Origin: Candidatus Woesearchaeota archaeon
Lineage (GTDB): Archaea; Nanobdellota; Nanobdellia; SCGC-AAA011-G17; GW2011-AR20
Assembly: GCA_018302725.1 (NCBI GenBank)
Contig: JAGVZJ010000035.1
Location: 1-5,701, forward strand
Direction of reading: 5' to 3'
Length of the DNA: 5,701 bases
Under the pieces are notes generated by a model that did not search any database, was not told where the DNA came from, and was given only the letters and a program-made list of their open reading frames with translations. Within the stretch, counting starts at the first letter, position 1, and the number at the start of each line of letters is the position of its first letter. Position numbers and translations under genes: made by a program. Positions 1-5,701 of the stretch are shown here, piece after piece.

Positions 1-112
1 TTACTCTGTCTATTCCTGTCACTTTAATTTCTAGTACAGTTATTCCTCTTACAGAAATCCTTACCCCTTTCCCTATCCTATGATTTAGTTCTCTTCTCAA
101 GTTTAATCGCAA
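1..112 (-). CDS. Possible start of an unrecognised downstream gene (runs off window)
   Basis: After the DUF1858–IscA stop, one minus-strand frame stays open to the window edge. It has no ATG; TTG codons at 112 and 100 are the only plausible early starts, and neither has a clear ribosome binding site. From the first TTG it would encode about 37 residues, arginine-rich and with alternating hydrophobic positions (for example GKGVRISVRGITVLEIKV), which looks like beta-strand protein. The coding strand here is purine-rich, like the genes upstream. I do not recognise the family. It may equally be a chance open frame in a spacer or leader. Confidence 0.25.
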   Translation of the reverse strand, partial: MRLNLRRELNHRIGKGVRISVRGITVLEIKVTGIDRV

Positions 113-142
113 AAATAGAGAATAAAAAAGAATTAAAAATTA
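111..142 (-). terminator. T-rich tract after the last SUF gene, possible factor-independent archaeal-type terminator
   Basis: Directly after the stop of the DUF1858–IscA gene, the minus strand carries a run of T-rich blocks (TTTTT, TTCTTTTTTATT, TATTTTTG). No stem-loop with a convincing GC stem precedes it. Hairpin-free oligo-T tracts terminate transcription in many archaea, so an operon end here is plausible. AT-rich spacer DNA alone could also explain it. Confidence 0.35.
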
Positions 143-676
143 ACTGAAAGAATCCCCACAGCCACAAGTAGTCTTTGCATTAGGATTCTTGAACTTGAAT
201 CCTGATTCACTAAGAGTTTCTACAAAGTCAAGCTCTGTTCCATTTAAGGGCCCTATACTGTCTTTATCAATGAAAATCCTAGCTCCATCTTTCCCTATCA
301 CTTCATCTCCTTTTTTAGGGGATTTAACAAATGCCAGATCATATTTAGATCCTGAGCATCCTCCAGGAATTACTGCTATCTTTAGTCCATAACCCGGCTT
401 TTTTTCTGCTTTCAATAAGGATTTTATCTTTTCTGCTGCTTTTGAGGTTACTATCAATGATTTTGGTTTTACTTTTGTTATAGAGCTATTAATTTCCTTA
501 ACTATCTTGTCTATTGTCTTGTCATCAATTCCATGAACCCTTGCTCCAAGCTCGATACTTTCATAAGGATTGACATGGCAACCTATACAATGCAAACCAT
601 GATTTAACATTATTTCTCCTGCTTGTGGAGAAAACCGTAATGCTTCCCCTATTGTTGTGTCTTTTGTTATTACCAT
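140..676 (-). CDS. DUF1858 domain fused to IscA/HesB-type A-type carrier
   Basis: This 178-residue protein has two parts. Residues 1–62 resemble a DUF1858 domain (ITKDTTIGEAL at the start, then GLHCIGCHVNPYESIELGA with Cys30 and Cys33). Residues about 73–178 form an A-type carrier (HesB/IscA/ErpA family) domain, with the three conserved cysteines in IPGGCSGSKYDL (Cys107) and TCGCGDSF (Cys171, Cys173). A-type proteins bind Fe or Fe-S clusters and pass them to targets. DUF1858 has no settled role; its CxxC pair could bind metal or act in redox chemistry, which is inference. AGGAGG lies five bases before the ATG, inside the sufC end, so the gene is the last clear member of the operon. The two domains are in one uninterrupted frame with a lysine-rich linker around 68–72, so this is a true fusion. 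Confidence 0.9.
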   Translation of the reverse strand: MVITKDTTIGEALRFSPQAGEIMLNHGLHCIGCHVNPYESIELGARVHGIDDKTIDKIVKEINSSITKVKPKSLIVTSKAAEKIKSLLKAEKKPGYGLKIAVIPGGCSGSKYDLAFVKSPKKGDEVIGKDGARIFIDKDSIGPLNGTELDFVETLSESGFKFKNPNAKTTCGCGDSFS

Positions 677-677
677 T

Positions 678-1436
678 TTACCCTCCTATCATAATATTTC
701 CTTCATAGCCTTCTTCTTCAATTCTAGTAGCTAATTCATGATCTCCCACATTAGAAATGGCTCCTTCTTTTAAAACTACCACTTTATCTGGTTTTATGTA
801 TTTTAGGATTCTGTTATAATGGGTGATTATTAAAACCCCCATACCTGTTTTTTCCTTTAAAAGATTTATCCCATTTGAAACAATTCTTAAGGCGTCAACA
901 TCTAGTCCTGAGTCATTTTCATCGATTATTGAAATTTCTGGCTCAAGAACTGCCATCTGAAGTATTTCATTTTTCTTTTTTTCCCCTCCAGAAAATCCTT
1001 CGTTTAAGTAACGGCCTGCAAAAGATTCTTTCATATTTAGTAGTTTCATTTTTTCTTTTAATAAATCTCTAAACTCTAAAACAGATATTTTATCTCTTCT
1101 TCTTGAATTTAATGCTGTTCTCAAAAAATTAGCTACTGAAACTCCTGGAATTTCACTAGGATATTGGAAAGATAAAAACAACCCTAATTTAGCTCTTTCT
1201 GTTGGGCTCATATTTGTTATATCTTTATCTTTGAAAATTATTTTACCTTGAGTTATTTCATAATCTGGGTTTCCCATTAATACATTTGCTAAAGTTGATT
1301 TTCCTGAACCATTTGGCCCCATCAGTGCGATGATTTCTCCTTTGTTTACTTCCAAATTTACTCCCCTAAGTATTTCTTTTCCATTTACAGTTACATGTAA
1401 GTTTTTTATTTCTAAATCTGCCATGTTATTTTTCAT
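678..1436 (-). CDS. sufC: SufC, ABC-type ATPase of the SUF complex
   Basis: SufC is the soluble ATPase of SufBC2D; ATP-driven dimerisation opens the SufB–SufD interface for cluster assembly. The 252-residue product has Walker A GPNGSGKST (40–48), Q-loop Gln91 (LSFQYP), the signature FSGGEKKKNE (148–157), Walker B with catalytic Glu173 (ISIIDE), the D-loop segment SGLDVDAL (176–183) and the switch histidine His206 (ITHYNRIL). The GGEKKKNE signature and SGLD segment separate SufC from transporter ATPases. It has no membrane segment. Two starts are possible: ATG at 1436, overlapping the sufU end by 11 bases, or ATG at 1424 (MADLEIKNL), one base after the sufU stop. Neither has a clear Shine-Dalgarno site, so termination–reinitiation is likely. 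Its last codons contain the ribosome binding site of the next gene. Confidence 0.97.
   Translation of the reverse strand: MKNNMADLEIKNLHVTVNGKEILRGVNLEVNKGEIIALMGPNGSGKSTLANVLMGNPDYEITQGKIIFKDKDITNMSPTERAKLGLFLSFQYPSEIPGVSVANFLRTALNSRRRDKISVLEFRDLLKEKMKLLNMKESFAGRYLNEGFSGGEKKKNEILQMAVLEPEISIIDENDSGLDVDALRIVSNGINLLKEKTGMGVLIITHYNRILKYIKPDKVVVLKEGAISNVGDHELATRIEEEGYEGNIMIGG
682..687 (-). promoter_or_regulatory. Shine-Dalgarno site of the DUF1858–IscA gene
   Basis: AGGAGG on the minus strand lies five bases before the ATG at 676. It is formed by the last glycine codons of sufC (ATA GGA GGG TAA), so the signal is embedded in coding sequence. It supports the chosen start, which lies one base past the sufC stop. 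Confidence 0.75.
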
Positions 1437-1806
1437 TATTTTTATATCTACTAATCCCTTTTTGTAATGTTCTTAAAGACAGTAATGCGCATTTTAGCCT
1501 CATAGGAGATATTGGGATCCCTAACAAGTCTAAAACAAACTTTTCATCCAGCTTAAGGACATCCTTTATCTTTTTGCCCTTTAGCTCTTCTGATATTTTT
1601 GAAGCTGAAGCCACACTTACTGCGCATCCTCTTGAATCAAACTTTATATCTTTGATTGTATCTTCTTTCAGTTTCACTGTTACGCTTATTTCATCACCAC
1701 ACAAGGGATTGGTATCATTGATTTTTATAGTGGGGTTACTTAGACTACCTGAGTTTCTCGGAGATTTATAATGATCAAAAAGTTCTTCCTGGTAGATGTC
1801 TATCAT
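1426..1806 (-). CDS. sufU: SufU/IscU-family sulfur-transfer or scaffold protein
   Basis: This small protein of the IscU/NifU N-terminal family takes sulfur from SufS. In Firmicutes, SufU is a zinc protein that accepts the SufS persulfide. The 126-residue product has the four ligand residues of the family: Cys36 and Asp38 (PLCGDE), Cys61 (RGCAVSVASAS) and Cys106 (RLKCALLSL). The text around Cys61 and the Lys-Cys pair at 105–106 resemble SufU, whereas IscU has His-Cys. The spacing of 45 residues between Cys61 and Cys106 is IscU-like and leaves no room for the roughly 20-residue insertion of B. subtilis SufU. The family is certain; the subtype is mixed. Its start overlaps the sufS stop, and AGGAGGT stands nine bases upstream. 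It probably works directly with the neighbouring SufS, since no SufE is visible. Confidence 0.92.
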   Translation of the reverse strand: MIDIYQEELFDHYKSPRNSGSLSNPTIKINDTNPLCGDEISVTVKLKEDTIKDIKFDSRGCAVSVASASKISEELKGKKIKDVLKLDEKFVLDLLGIPISPMRLKCALLSLRTLQKGISRYKNNEK

Positions 1807-3023
1807 TGTGTAAATACCTCCTGAACTTTTTTTAATGAACTGACAAAGTAATTTACCTCCTCTTTGGTATTATAAAAATAAGGAGAGATTCTGCATACTG
1901 CATTGACCCCGAGCACTTTCATTAATGGCTTTGCACATAAATGCCCAGCTCTTATTGCTATACCCTCTTTATCCAGTATTTCTGCAACATCATGAGGATG
2001 AATTCCCACTAAATTAAACGAAATTAAAGCTGTTCTGTCCTCTGATCCAGGCCCGTATATACTAATGTTGTCCAATTCTGCTAATTTTTCCATTGTGTAT
2101 GTAACCAAATCTTTTGTTATCCTCTGTATTTCATCCATTCCAATCATTTCGATGTAGTCTATTGCTGCCCCCAATGCTATTGCTCCTGAAATATTGGGTG
2201 TGCCTGCTTCAAATTTGTTAGGCAAATCTGCCCATTTTGAATCATTTTTTGAAACGTCACTGATCATTCCCCCCCCAGTTAAAAATGGGTCTAAGGATAA
2301 AAGTAATTTTTTCTTTCCGTACAATACTCCAATACCAGTTGGTGCCAGCAGTTTGTGACCTGAAAAAGCCATAAAGTCTACATCTAAATCTTTAACATCT
2401 ATTTTTTGATGTGGAGCGCTTTGGGCAGCGTCTAAGATGAATAATGCTTTACGGTCATGAGCCATCTTGCAAATTTTCTTAATAGGGTTTACTGTTCCAA
2501 GTACATTAGAAACGTGGACTACTGATACTATCTTTGTATTGTTATCTATTGGAGATTTGGTTAAGTCTAACTTTCCTTCTTTATCTATCGGAATAAATCT
2601 TAACTTCGCTCCTGTTCTTTTGCACAACTGCTGCCATGGCACAATATTTGAGTGGTGCTCCATTTCTGTTATTACTATATTGTCTTTTGCGCCTACTTTT
2701 AGAGTGTATGAAAGAAGATTTAGTGATTCTGTTGTGTTTCTTGTGAAAATAATTTCTTCTTTTGAAGCATTTATGAATTTAGCAACTTTTTCATGGGCTT
2801 CTTCATATTTTAGTGTTGCTTCTTCCCCAAGCTTATGGATAGCCCTATGGACATTTGAATTATATTTTGAATAGTACTCTTTTATTGAATCAATCACCTG
2901 GTTTGGTTTTTGAGAGGTTGCACTGTTATCTAGATAAATTAGGTTCTTTCCGTTTACTTTCTCTTTTAAAATAGGAAAATCTTTTCTTATTTCGCTAACC
3001 TTGAAGTCCTTTAATGATTTCAT
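1803..3023 (-). CDS. sufS: SufS, cysteine desulfurase (group II)
   Basis: SufS is a cytosolic PLP enzyme of the class V aminotransferase fold that converts L-cysteine to alanine and leaves a persulfide on its active-site cysteine. At 406 residues it matches the usual length. Visible active-site features are His123 (MEHHSNIVPW, stacks on PLP), Asn173, Asp198 and Gln201 (LDAAQ), Lys224 in SGHK (Schiff base to PLP), Cys363 in RAGHLCAKPLM (persulfide) and Arg378 (substrate carboxylate). The short active-site loop and the RAGHxCA motif place it with SufS rather than IscS. It overlaps sufD by ATGA at its start and sufU by ATGA at its end. A GGTGAT element at 3041–3036 lies 12 bases before the ATG. 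The codons for GGG around residue 250 form a run of eight G, and one residue is missing there relative to the GGGSMI form in E. coli. Confidence 0.97.
   Translation of the reverse strand: MKSLKDFKVSEIRKDFPILKEKVNGKNLIYLDNSATSQKPNQVIDSIKEYYSKYNSNVHRAIHKLGEEATLKYEEAHEKVAKFINASKEEIIFTRNTTESLNLLSYTLKVGAKDNIVITEMEHHSNIVPWQQLCKRTGAKLRFIPIDKEGKLDLTKSPIDNNTKIVSVVHVSNVLGTVNPIKKICKMAHDRKALFILDAAQSAPHQKIDVKDLDVDFMAFSGHKLLAPTGIGVLYGKKKLLLSLDPFLTGGGMISDVSKNDSKWADLPNKFEAGTPNISGAIALGAAIDYIEMIGMDEIQRITKDLVTYTMEKLAELDNISIYGPGSEDRTALISFNLVGIHPHDVAEILDKEGIAIRAGHLCAKPLMKVLGVNAVCRISPYFYNTKEEVNYFVSSLKKVQEVFTQ
1816..1822 (-). promoter_or_regulatory. Shine-Dalgarno site of sufU
   Basis: AGGAGGT on the minus strand lies nine bases before the ATG at 1806, inside the 3' end of sufS. 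It is a full match to the anti-Shine-Dalgarno core and fixes the sufU start even though that start overlaps the sufS stop. Confidence 0.75.
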
Positions 3024-4186
3024 CTTAGTCTTTCCATCACCATTTTTTTAGTATAACTCTTTACGTCTTTGCTGGATATCTTTTTTATTAATGGGTTAAA
3101 AAACCCTTTAATCATTTCTGTTTCTGCTTCGTTTTTGTTTAAGCCTCTGCTCATTAAGTAAAATATTTTTTCTTTGTCTAGCTGACCTATTGTTGCCCCG
3201 TGGCTGCATTTAACCTCATTGTTCCCTATCAATAATTTGGGAATTGCATTTGCCTCTACTCCTTCGTTTAAAAGAAGAGTATCCTGTCTCTGATAACCAT
3301 TGCTTTCTTTAGCATTCTCCTTTATGTCTATTAACCCCCTGTACAAGGTTTTGGACTTATCTTTTGCTATTCCTTTTATGAGCATGTCACTGGTTGTATA
3401 GGGAGACATATGTATCGCGGATGTGGAAATATCAAATTGCTGATTTCCAGAAGCAAAGAATGCGCCTAGGTTTTTTGTTGAAGCTCCTTCTCCTTTTAAT
3501 AATGAAGCTGATTCAAATCTTGTAAACTTGCTGCCAAAAGTTCCTGAGAACCATTCCATGTGGGAATCTCTTCCTATTTTTGACCTGTTAATTGAGAAAT
3601 TATAGCAATTTTTTCCTATTGACTGGATTGAGCCGTATTGGATATTTGAGTTATTTCCAACTATTATTTCTACAATGCTGCTCCTGTAGCCTTCTTCTAA
3701 TGTGGATTTTATAGTCTCTAAGATTGTAGCTTGTGTATTATCTTCTGCTATGATTAAAATATATTCAAACTGCCTTTTTGAATTCATTAATGTTGATATT
3801 TCAACTGGTTTTATTAATTGTGTATTCTTTGGAATTCTTATGAATAACCCTTTGTTCCATAGAGTTAAATGCAAAGCTGTTATTTTATCTTCTTCTGAAA
3901 CTAAAGAAGAAAAGTTATCTTCTATTAATTCAGGATATTTGTTATAAGCTTCATGTAAACTTAATATTTCTACATTTTCACCTTTTGCGTTTAAAGATTG
4001 GATAGAACCCTCATGGTGTATTTCATCTATATTTAAATTATCAGGACTTATTACTATATTTATTCCATGCCTGAAACTTAATTTAGGAAGAGTTTTGAAT
4101 ATCTCAAATGCCTTTAGTCTTTTATTCTGAAAGAATTTTGGTTCATCAATATACAATTGTTTTATATATTCTTGTGTTACTGCCAT
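3020..4186 (-). CDS. sufD: SufD, Fe-S cluster assembly complex subunit
   Basis: SufD is the SufB paralogue that pairs with SufB in the SufBC2D scaffold and contributes to the cluster-forming interface. The 388-residue product carries the SufD signature VKCSHGATIGQLD near the C-terminus. Its His329 is the counterpart of E. coli His360, which lies opposite SufB Cys405. The following IFYLMSRG helix is shared with the SufB in this operon. The central part has the repetitive, polar, beta-rich character of the family. It is somewhat shorter than E. coli SufD (423 aa). I chose the ATG at 4186, which is preceded by an AGGATGAG/AGTGAT purine stretch. A GTG at 4195, directly after the sufB stop, would add three residues (MIN). 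The 3' end overlaps the sufS start as ATGA, suggesting translational coupling. Confidence 0.94.
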   Translation of the reverse strand: MAVTQEYIKQLYIDEPKFFQNKRLKAFEIFKTLPKLSFRHGINIVISPDNLNIDEIHHEGSIQSLNAKGENVEILSLHEAYNKYPELIEDNFSSLVSEEDKITALHLTLWNKGLFIRIPKNTQLIKPVEISTLMNSKRQFEYILIIAEDNTQATILETIKSTLEEGYRSSIVEIIVGNNSNIQYGSIQSIGKNCYNFSINRSKIGRDSHMEWFSGTFGSKFTRFESASLLKGEGASTKNLGAFFASGNQQFDISTSAIHMSPYTTSDMLIKGIAKDKSKTLYRGLIDIKENAKESNGYQRQDTLLLNEGVEANAIPKLLIGNNEVKCSHGATIGQLDKEKIFYLMSRGLNKNEAETEMIKGFFNPLIKKISSKDVKSYTKKMVMERLR

Positions 4187-4195
4187 GTTTATCAC

Positions 4196-5701
4196 TCATC
4201 CTAGAGATCCCTCCATCTCCAATTCTATTAATCTGTTTAATTCAATTGCGTATTCTCCAGGAAGTTGTTTTGTTATTGGTTCTATAAAACCTGAGACTAT
4301 CATTTTTTTAGCTTCTTCTTCTGAGAAACCTCTGCTCATTAGATAGAATATTTTTTCCTGGGAGATTTTTCCTGTTCTTGCTTCATGACCAATTTCTGAC
4401 TTATTTTCTAAAATTTGAATGTAAGGTATTGTGTCTGATCTTGAGATGTTATCAACCATTAATGCATCACACTCTACATTTGATTTTGCATTTGTTGCTC
4501 CTTTATTAATTTTAACTAAGCCCCTATAAGTTGTTATTCCCCCGTCTTTTGAAATGCTTTTAGCAATTATTGTTGAGGATGTATCAGGAGCTATATGAAT
4601 TACTTTTGATCCTGTATCCTGGTTTTGCCCATTGCCTGCAAATGCAATTCCAATCATCTCTGTTCTTGCTCTTTTTCCTTTTAATATTGAAGAAGGATAA
4701 AGCATTGTAAATCCAGATCCTAAATTGCCATTTATCCATTCCATTATTCCGTCTTCTTCTACAATTGCTCTTTTTGTGTTTAAGTTGTAAGTATTTTTAG
4801 ACCAGTTTTCAATAGATGAATATCTGACACGAGCTCCTTTCTTTACATAGATTTCAACACAGCCTGCGTGGATATTATTTTTATTATATTGAGGAGCAGA
4901 GCAATTGTGAGCGGCTGCTCCTGCAACGCAGTAAGTTTCATTAGCTTCAACAGAAAAATTGTATACTATTTCATCTTTAACTTCTCTTGAGTTTATTTCT
5001 TTTATAGGGAAAAATGCAAAGTCTTTATTTATTCCAAACATACTGGCCCTGTTTTTTCCATTTAGTTTTTTATGGATTTTTATCCCAGTCATTTCTCCAA
5101 ATTTTGACATGTATTCTCCTGTAATTCCTAATGTGTACATTGTTTGTCTGTTTTCTTTTGATCGATCTCTTGCATTTATGAATGAAACTATTCCCAATCT
5201 TAGTAATATGTCCCTACATTGTTTTGTTAACTTCTCAGAAACAGAATTTAACCTCAAAACTTCCTTTATTCCGGATTTACATGGTTTCTTGTAGTAATTT
5301 CCATCTCCATTAAAATAAGATTCTATTAAACATTTCTGTTTTTCTTGGTCTTCTAACATCATCCATTGAGGGATATTTTTTTTATTTGCCTTTTTTCCGA
5401 ATATTCCAAATATTCTGCAAAGTTCTGTAGAGCAAACAACCAAACTTGTGCCGTTGTTTTTCTTATGATGCATTTCTAAAACTTTTTCTATATTGAAAAC
5501 TTTTTTTAATAAATGTTTTACATCTTCCATCAATTCTACTTCTTTGTTTGAAAATGAGAAGTTTAGATAATGCCCACTTGAAATACTCCCTTCTGATAAA
5601 TAGTATCCTGCTAGTTTAAAGAATTCTTTTGTAGAAGGAATTTTTCTTTTAATATTTTTATATCCTTGTTTTTTTCCGACCCATTTTTTTATTTCTACTT
5701 C
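4196..5701 (-). CDS. sufB: SufB, Fe-S cluster scaffold subunit, intein-containing (5' end outside window)
   Basis: SufB is the scaffold subunit of the cytosolic SufBC2D complex, on which Fe-S clusters are built. The visible reading frame is 501 codons, open to the window edge: residues 1–266 are intein and 267–501 are the SufB C-extein. The extein opens with CSAPQY, matching the CTAP motif at E. coli Cys254. It keeps the cysteine equivalent to Cys405 (residue 411, in ECDALM) and the HEA motif equivalent to His433-Glu434 (residues 439–440). The 28-residue spacing between these two sites equals that in E. coli. The C-terminus EGSLG before TGA resembles the family end. A TTG at 5533 could be mistaken for a start, but the frame continues upstream through the first LAGLIDADG motif, so it is internal. 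The N-extein and intein N-terminus are missing. SufD follows directly. Identification is firm. Confidence 0.95.
   Translation of the reverse strand, partial: EVEIKKWVGKKQGYKNIKRKIPSTKEFFKLAGYYLSEGSISSGHYLNFSFSNKEVELMEDVKHLLKKVFNIEKVLEMHHKKNNGTSLVVCSTELCRIFGIFGKKANKKNIPQWMMLEDQEKQKCLIESYFNGDGNYYKKPCKSGIKEVLRLNSVSEKLTKQCRDILLRLGIVSFINARDRSKENRQTMYTLGITGEYMSKFGEMTGIKIHKKLNGKNRASMFGINKDFAFFPIKEINSREVKDEIVYNFSVEANETYCVAGAAAHNCSAPQYNKNNIHAGCVEIYVKKGARVRYSSIENWSKNTYNLNTKRAIVEEDGIMEWINGNLGSGFTMLYPSSILKGKRARTEMIGIAFAGNGQNQDTGSKVIHIAPDTSSTIIAKSISKDGGITTYRGLVKINKGATNAKSNVECDALMVDNISRSDTIPYIQILENKSEIGHEARTGKISQEKIFYLMSRGFSEEEAKKMIVSGFIEPITKQLPGEYAIELNRLIELEMEGSLG
4904..5701 (-). mobile_element. Intein in SufB with LAGLIDADG homing endonuclease domain (N-terminal part outside window)
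   Basis: This is an in-frame protein-splicing element of 266 visible residues. Block C (first LAGLIDADG) reads LAGYYLSEGSI at residues 30–40, with acidic Glu37. A block D-like KKNIPQWM lies at about 107–114. Block E (second LAGLIDADG) reads LIESYFNGDGN at 125–135, with Asp133. A block H-like segment follows (NSVSEKLTKQCRDILLRLGI, about 152–171). Block F begins VYNFSVE at 246, and block G ends AHN|C, with His265, terminal Asn266 and Cys+1 belonging to SufB. Both nuclease acids are present and the frame is unbroken, so splicing and homing could be intact. The N-terminal splicing blocks A and B, including the first residue, lie beyond the window. The usual block F histidine position appears to hold Glu255, a variant I recall from archaeal inteins. 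Confidence 0.95.

Noticed and set aside
111..142. Rho-independent hairpin terminator
   Set aside because: No GC-rich inverted repeat precedes the T-rich tract; only a hairpin-free oligo-T signal can be argued.
189..392. Short plus-strand open frame opposite the IscA fusion; similar ones at 875–1072, 1574–1771, 2467–2874, 3702–3947 and 4959–5294
   Set aside because: They lie entirely antisense to genes with strong family motifs, show low-complexity or hydrophobic shadow translations, and match no family I know.
1803..4198. Possible recoding of TGA, as in some candidate phyla and mycoplasmas
   Set aside because: sufB, sufD and sufS all end in TGA at the expected family C-terminus and next to the start of the following gene, so TGA is a true stop here.
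4311..4380. Similarity to 3120–3180 as a duplicated DNA repeat
   Set aside because: It is the conserved IFYLMSRG region shared by the SufB and SufD paralogues, explained by ancient homology.
5376..5383. Run of eight A on the coding strand within the intein, as a programmed frameshift site
   Set aside because: The frame is correct on both sides and the downstream nuclease and splicing motifs are in the zero frame; A-runs encoding Lys are common in this AT-rich DNA.
5531..5533. TTG as the start of a separate 445-residue gene encoding intein C-terminus plus SufB
   Set aside because: The same frame stays open upstream to the window edge and encodes the first LAGLIDADG motif (5582–5614), so the TTG is an internal leucine codon.

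Overview
The window is a tightly packed iron-sulfur cluster assembly (SUF) operon, all on the minus strand. Read in the direction of transcription, from high to low coordinates, the order is sufB (5' end outside the window, interrupted by an intein), sufD, sufS, sufU, sufC and a DUF1858–IscA/HesB fusion gene. Genes abut or overlap by a few bases from 5701 down to 140, and no internal promoter or terminator is evident.

Region by region: 5701–4904 encodes the C-terminal 266 residues of an intein, with both LAGLIDADG motifs and the His-Asn splice end. 4903–4196 is the C-extein of SufB. 4186–3020 is sufD, 3023–1803 is the cysteine desulfurase sufS, 1806–1426 is the scaffold/sulfur-transfer gene sufU, 1436–678 is the ATPase gene sufC, and 676–140 is an A-type carrier fused to a DUF1858 domain. 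A T-rich stretch follows at about 142–111. After it comes a short open frame running off the window edge, whose reality is uncertain.

How the genes work together: SufS takes sulfur from cysteine, and SufU probably accepts the persulfide. The SufBC2D complex, with SufC as ATPase, builds the cluster at the SufB–SufD interface. The A-type protein is a likely carrier or acceptor. The intein sits directly in front of the SufB cysteine equivalent to E. coli Cys254, so the whole pathway depends on protein splicing.

Organism: the DNA is AT-rich, with frequent AGA and ATA codons, good Shine-Dalgarno sites before some genes and TGA as a normal stop. The intein, the DUF1858–IscA fusion, the compact gene order and the hairpin-free T-rich end would fit an archaeon, perhaps of the DPANN group. 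A candidate-phylum or thermophilic bacterium is not excluded. No taxonomic marker is present, so this is a weak inference.
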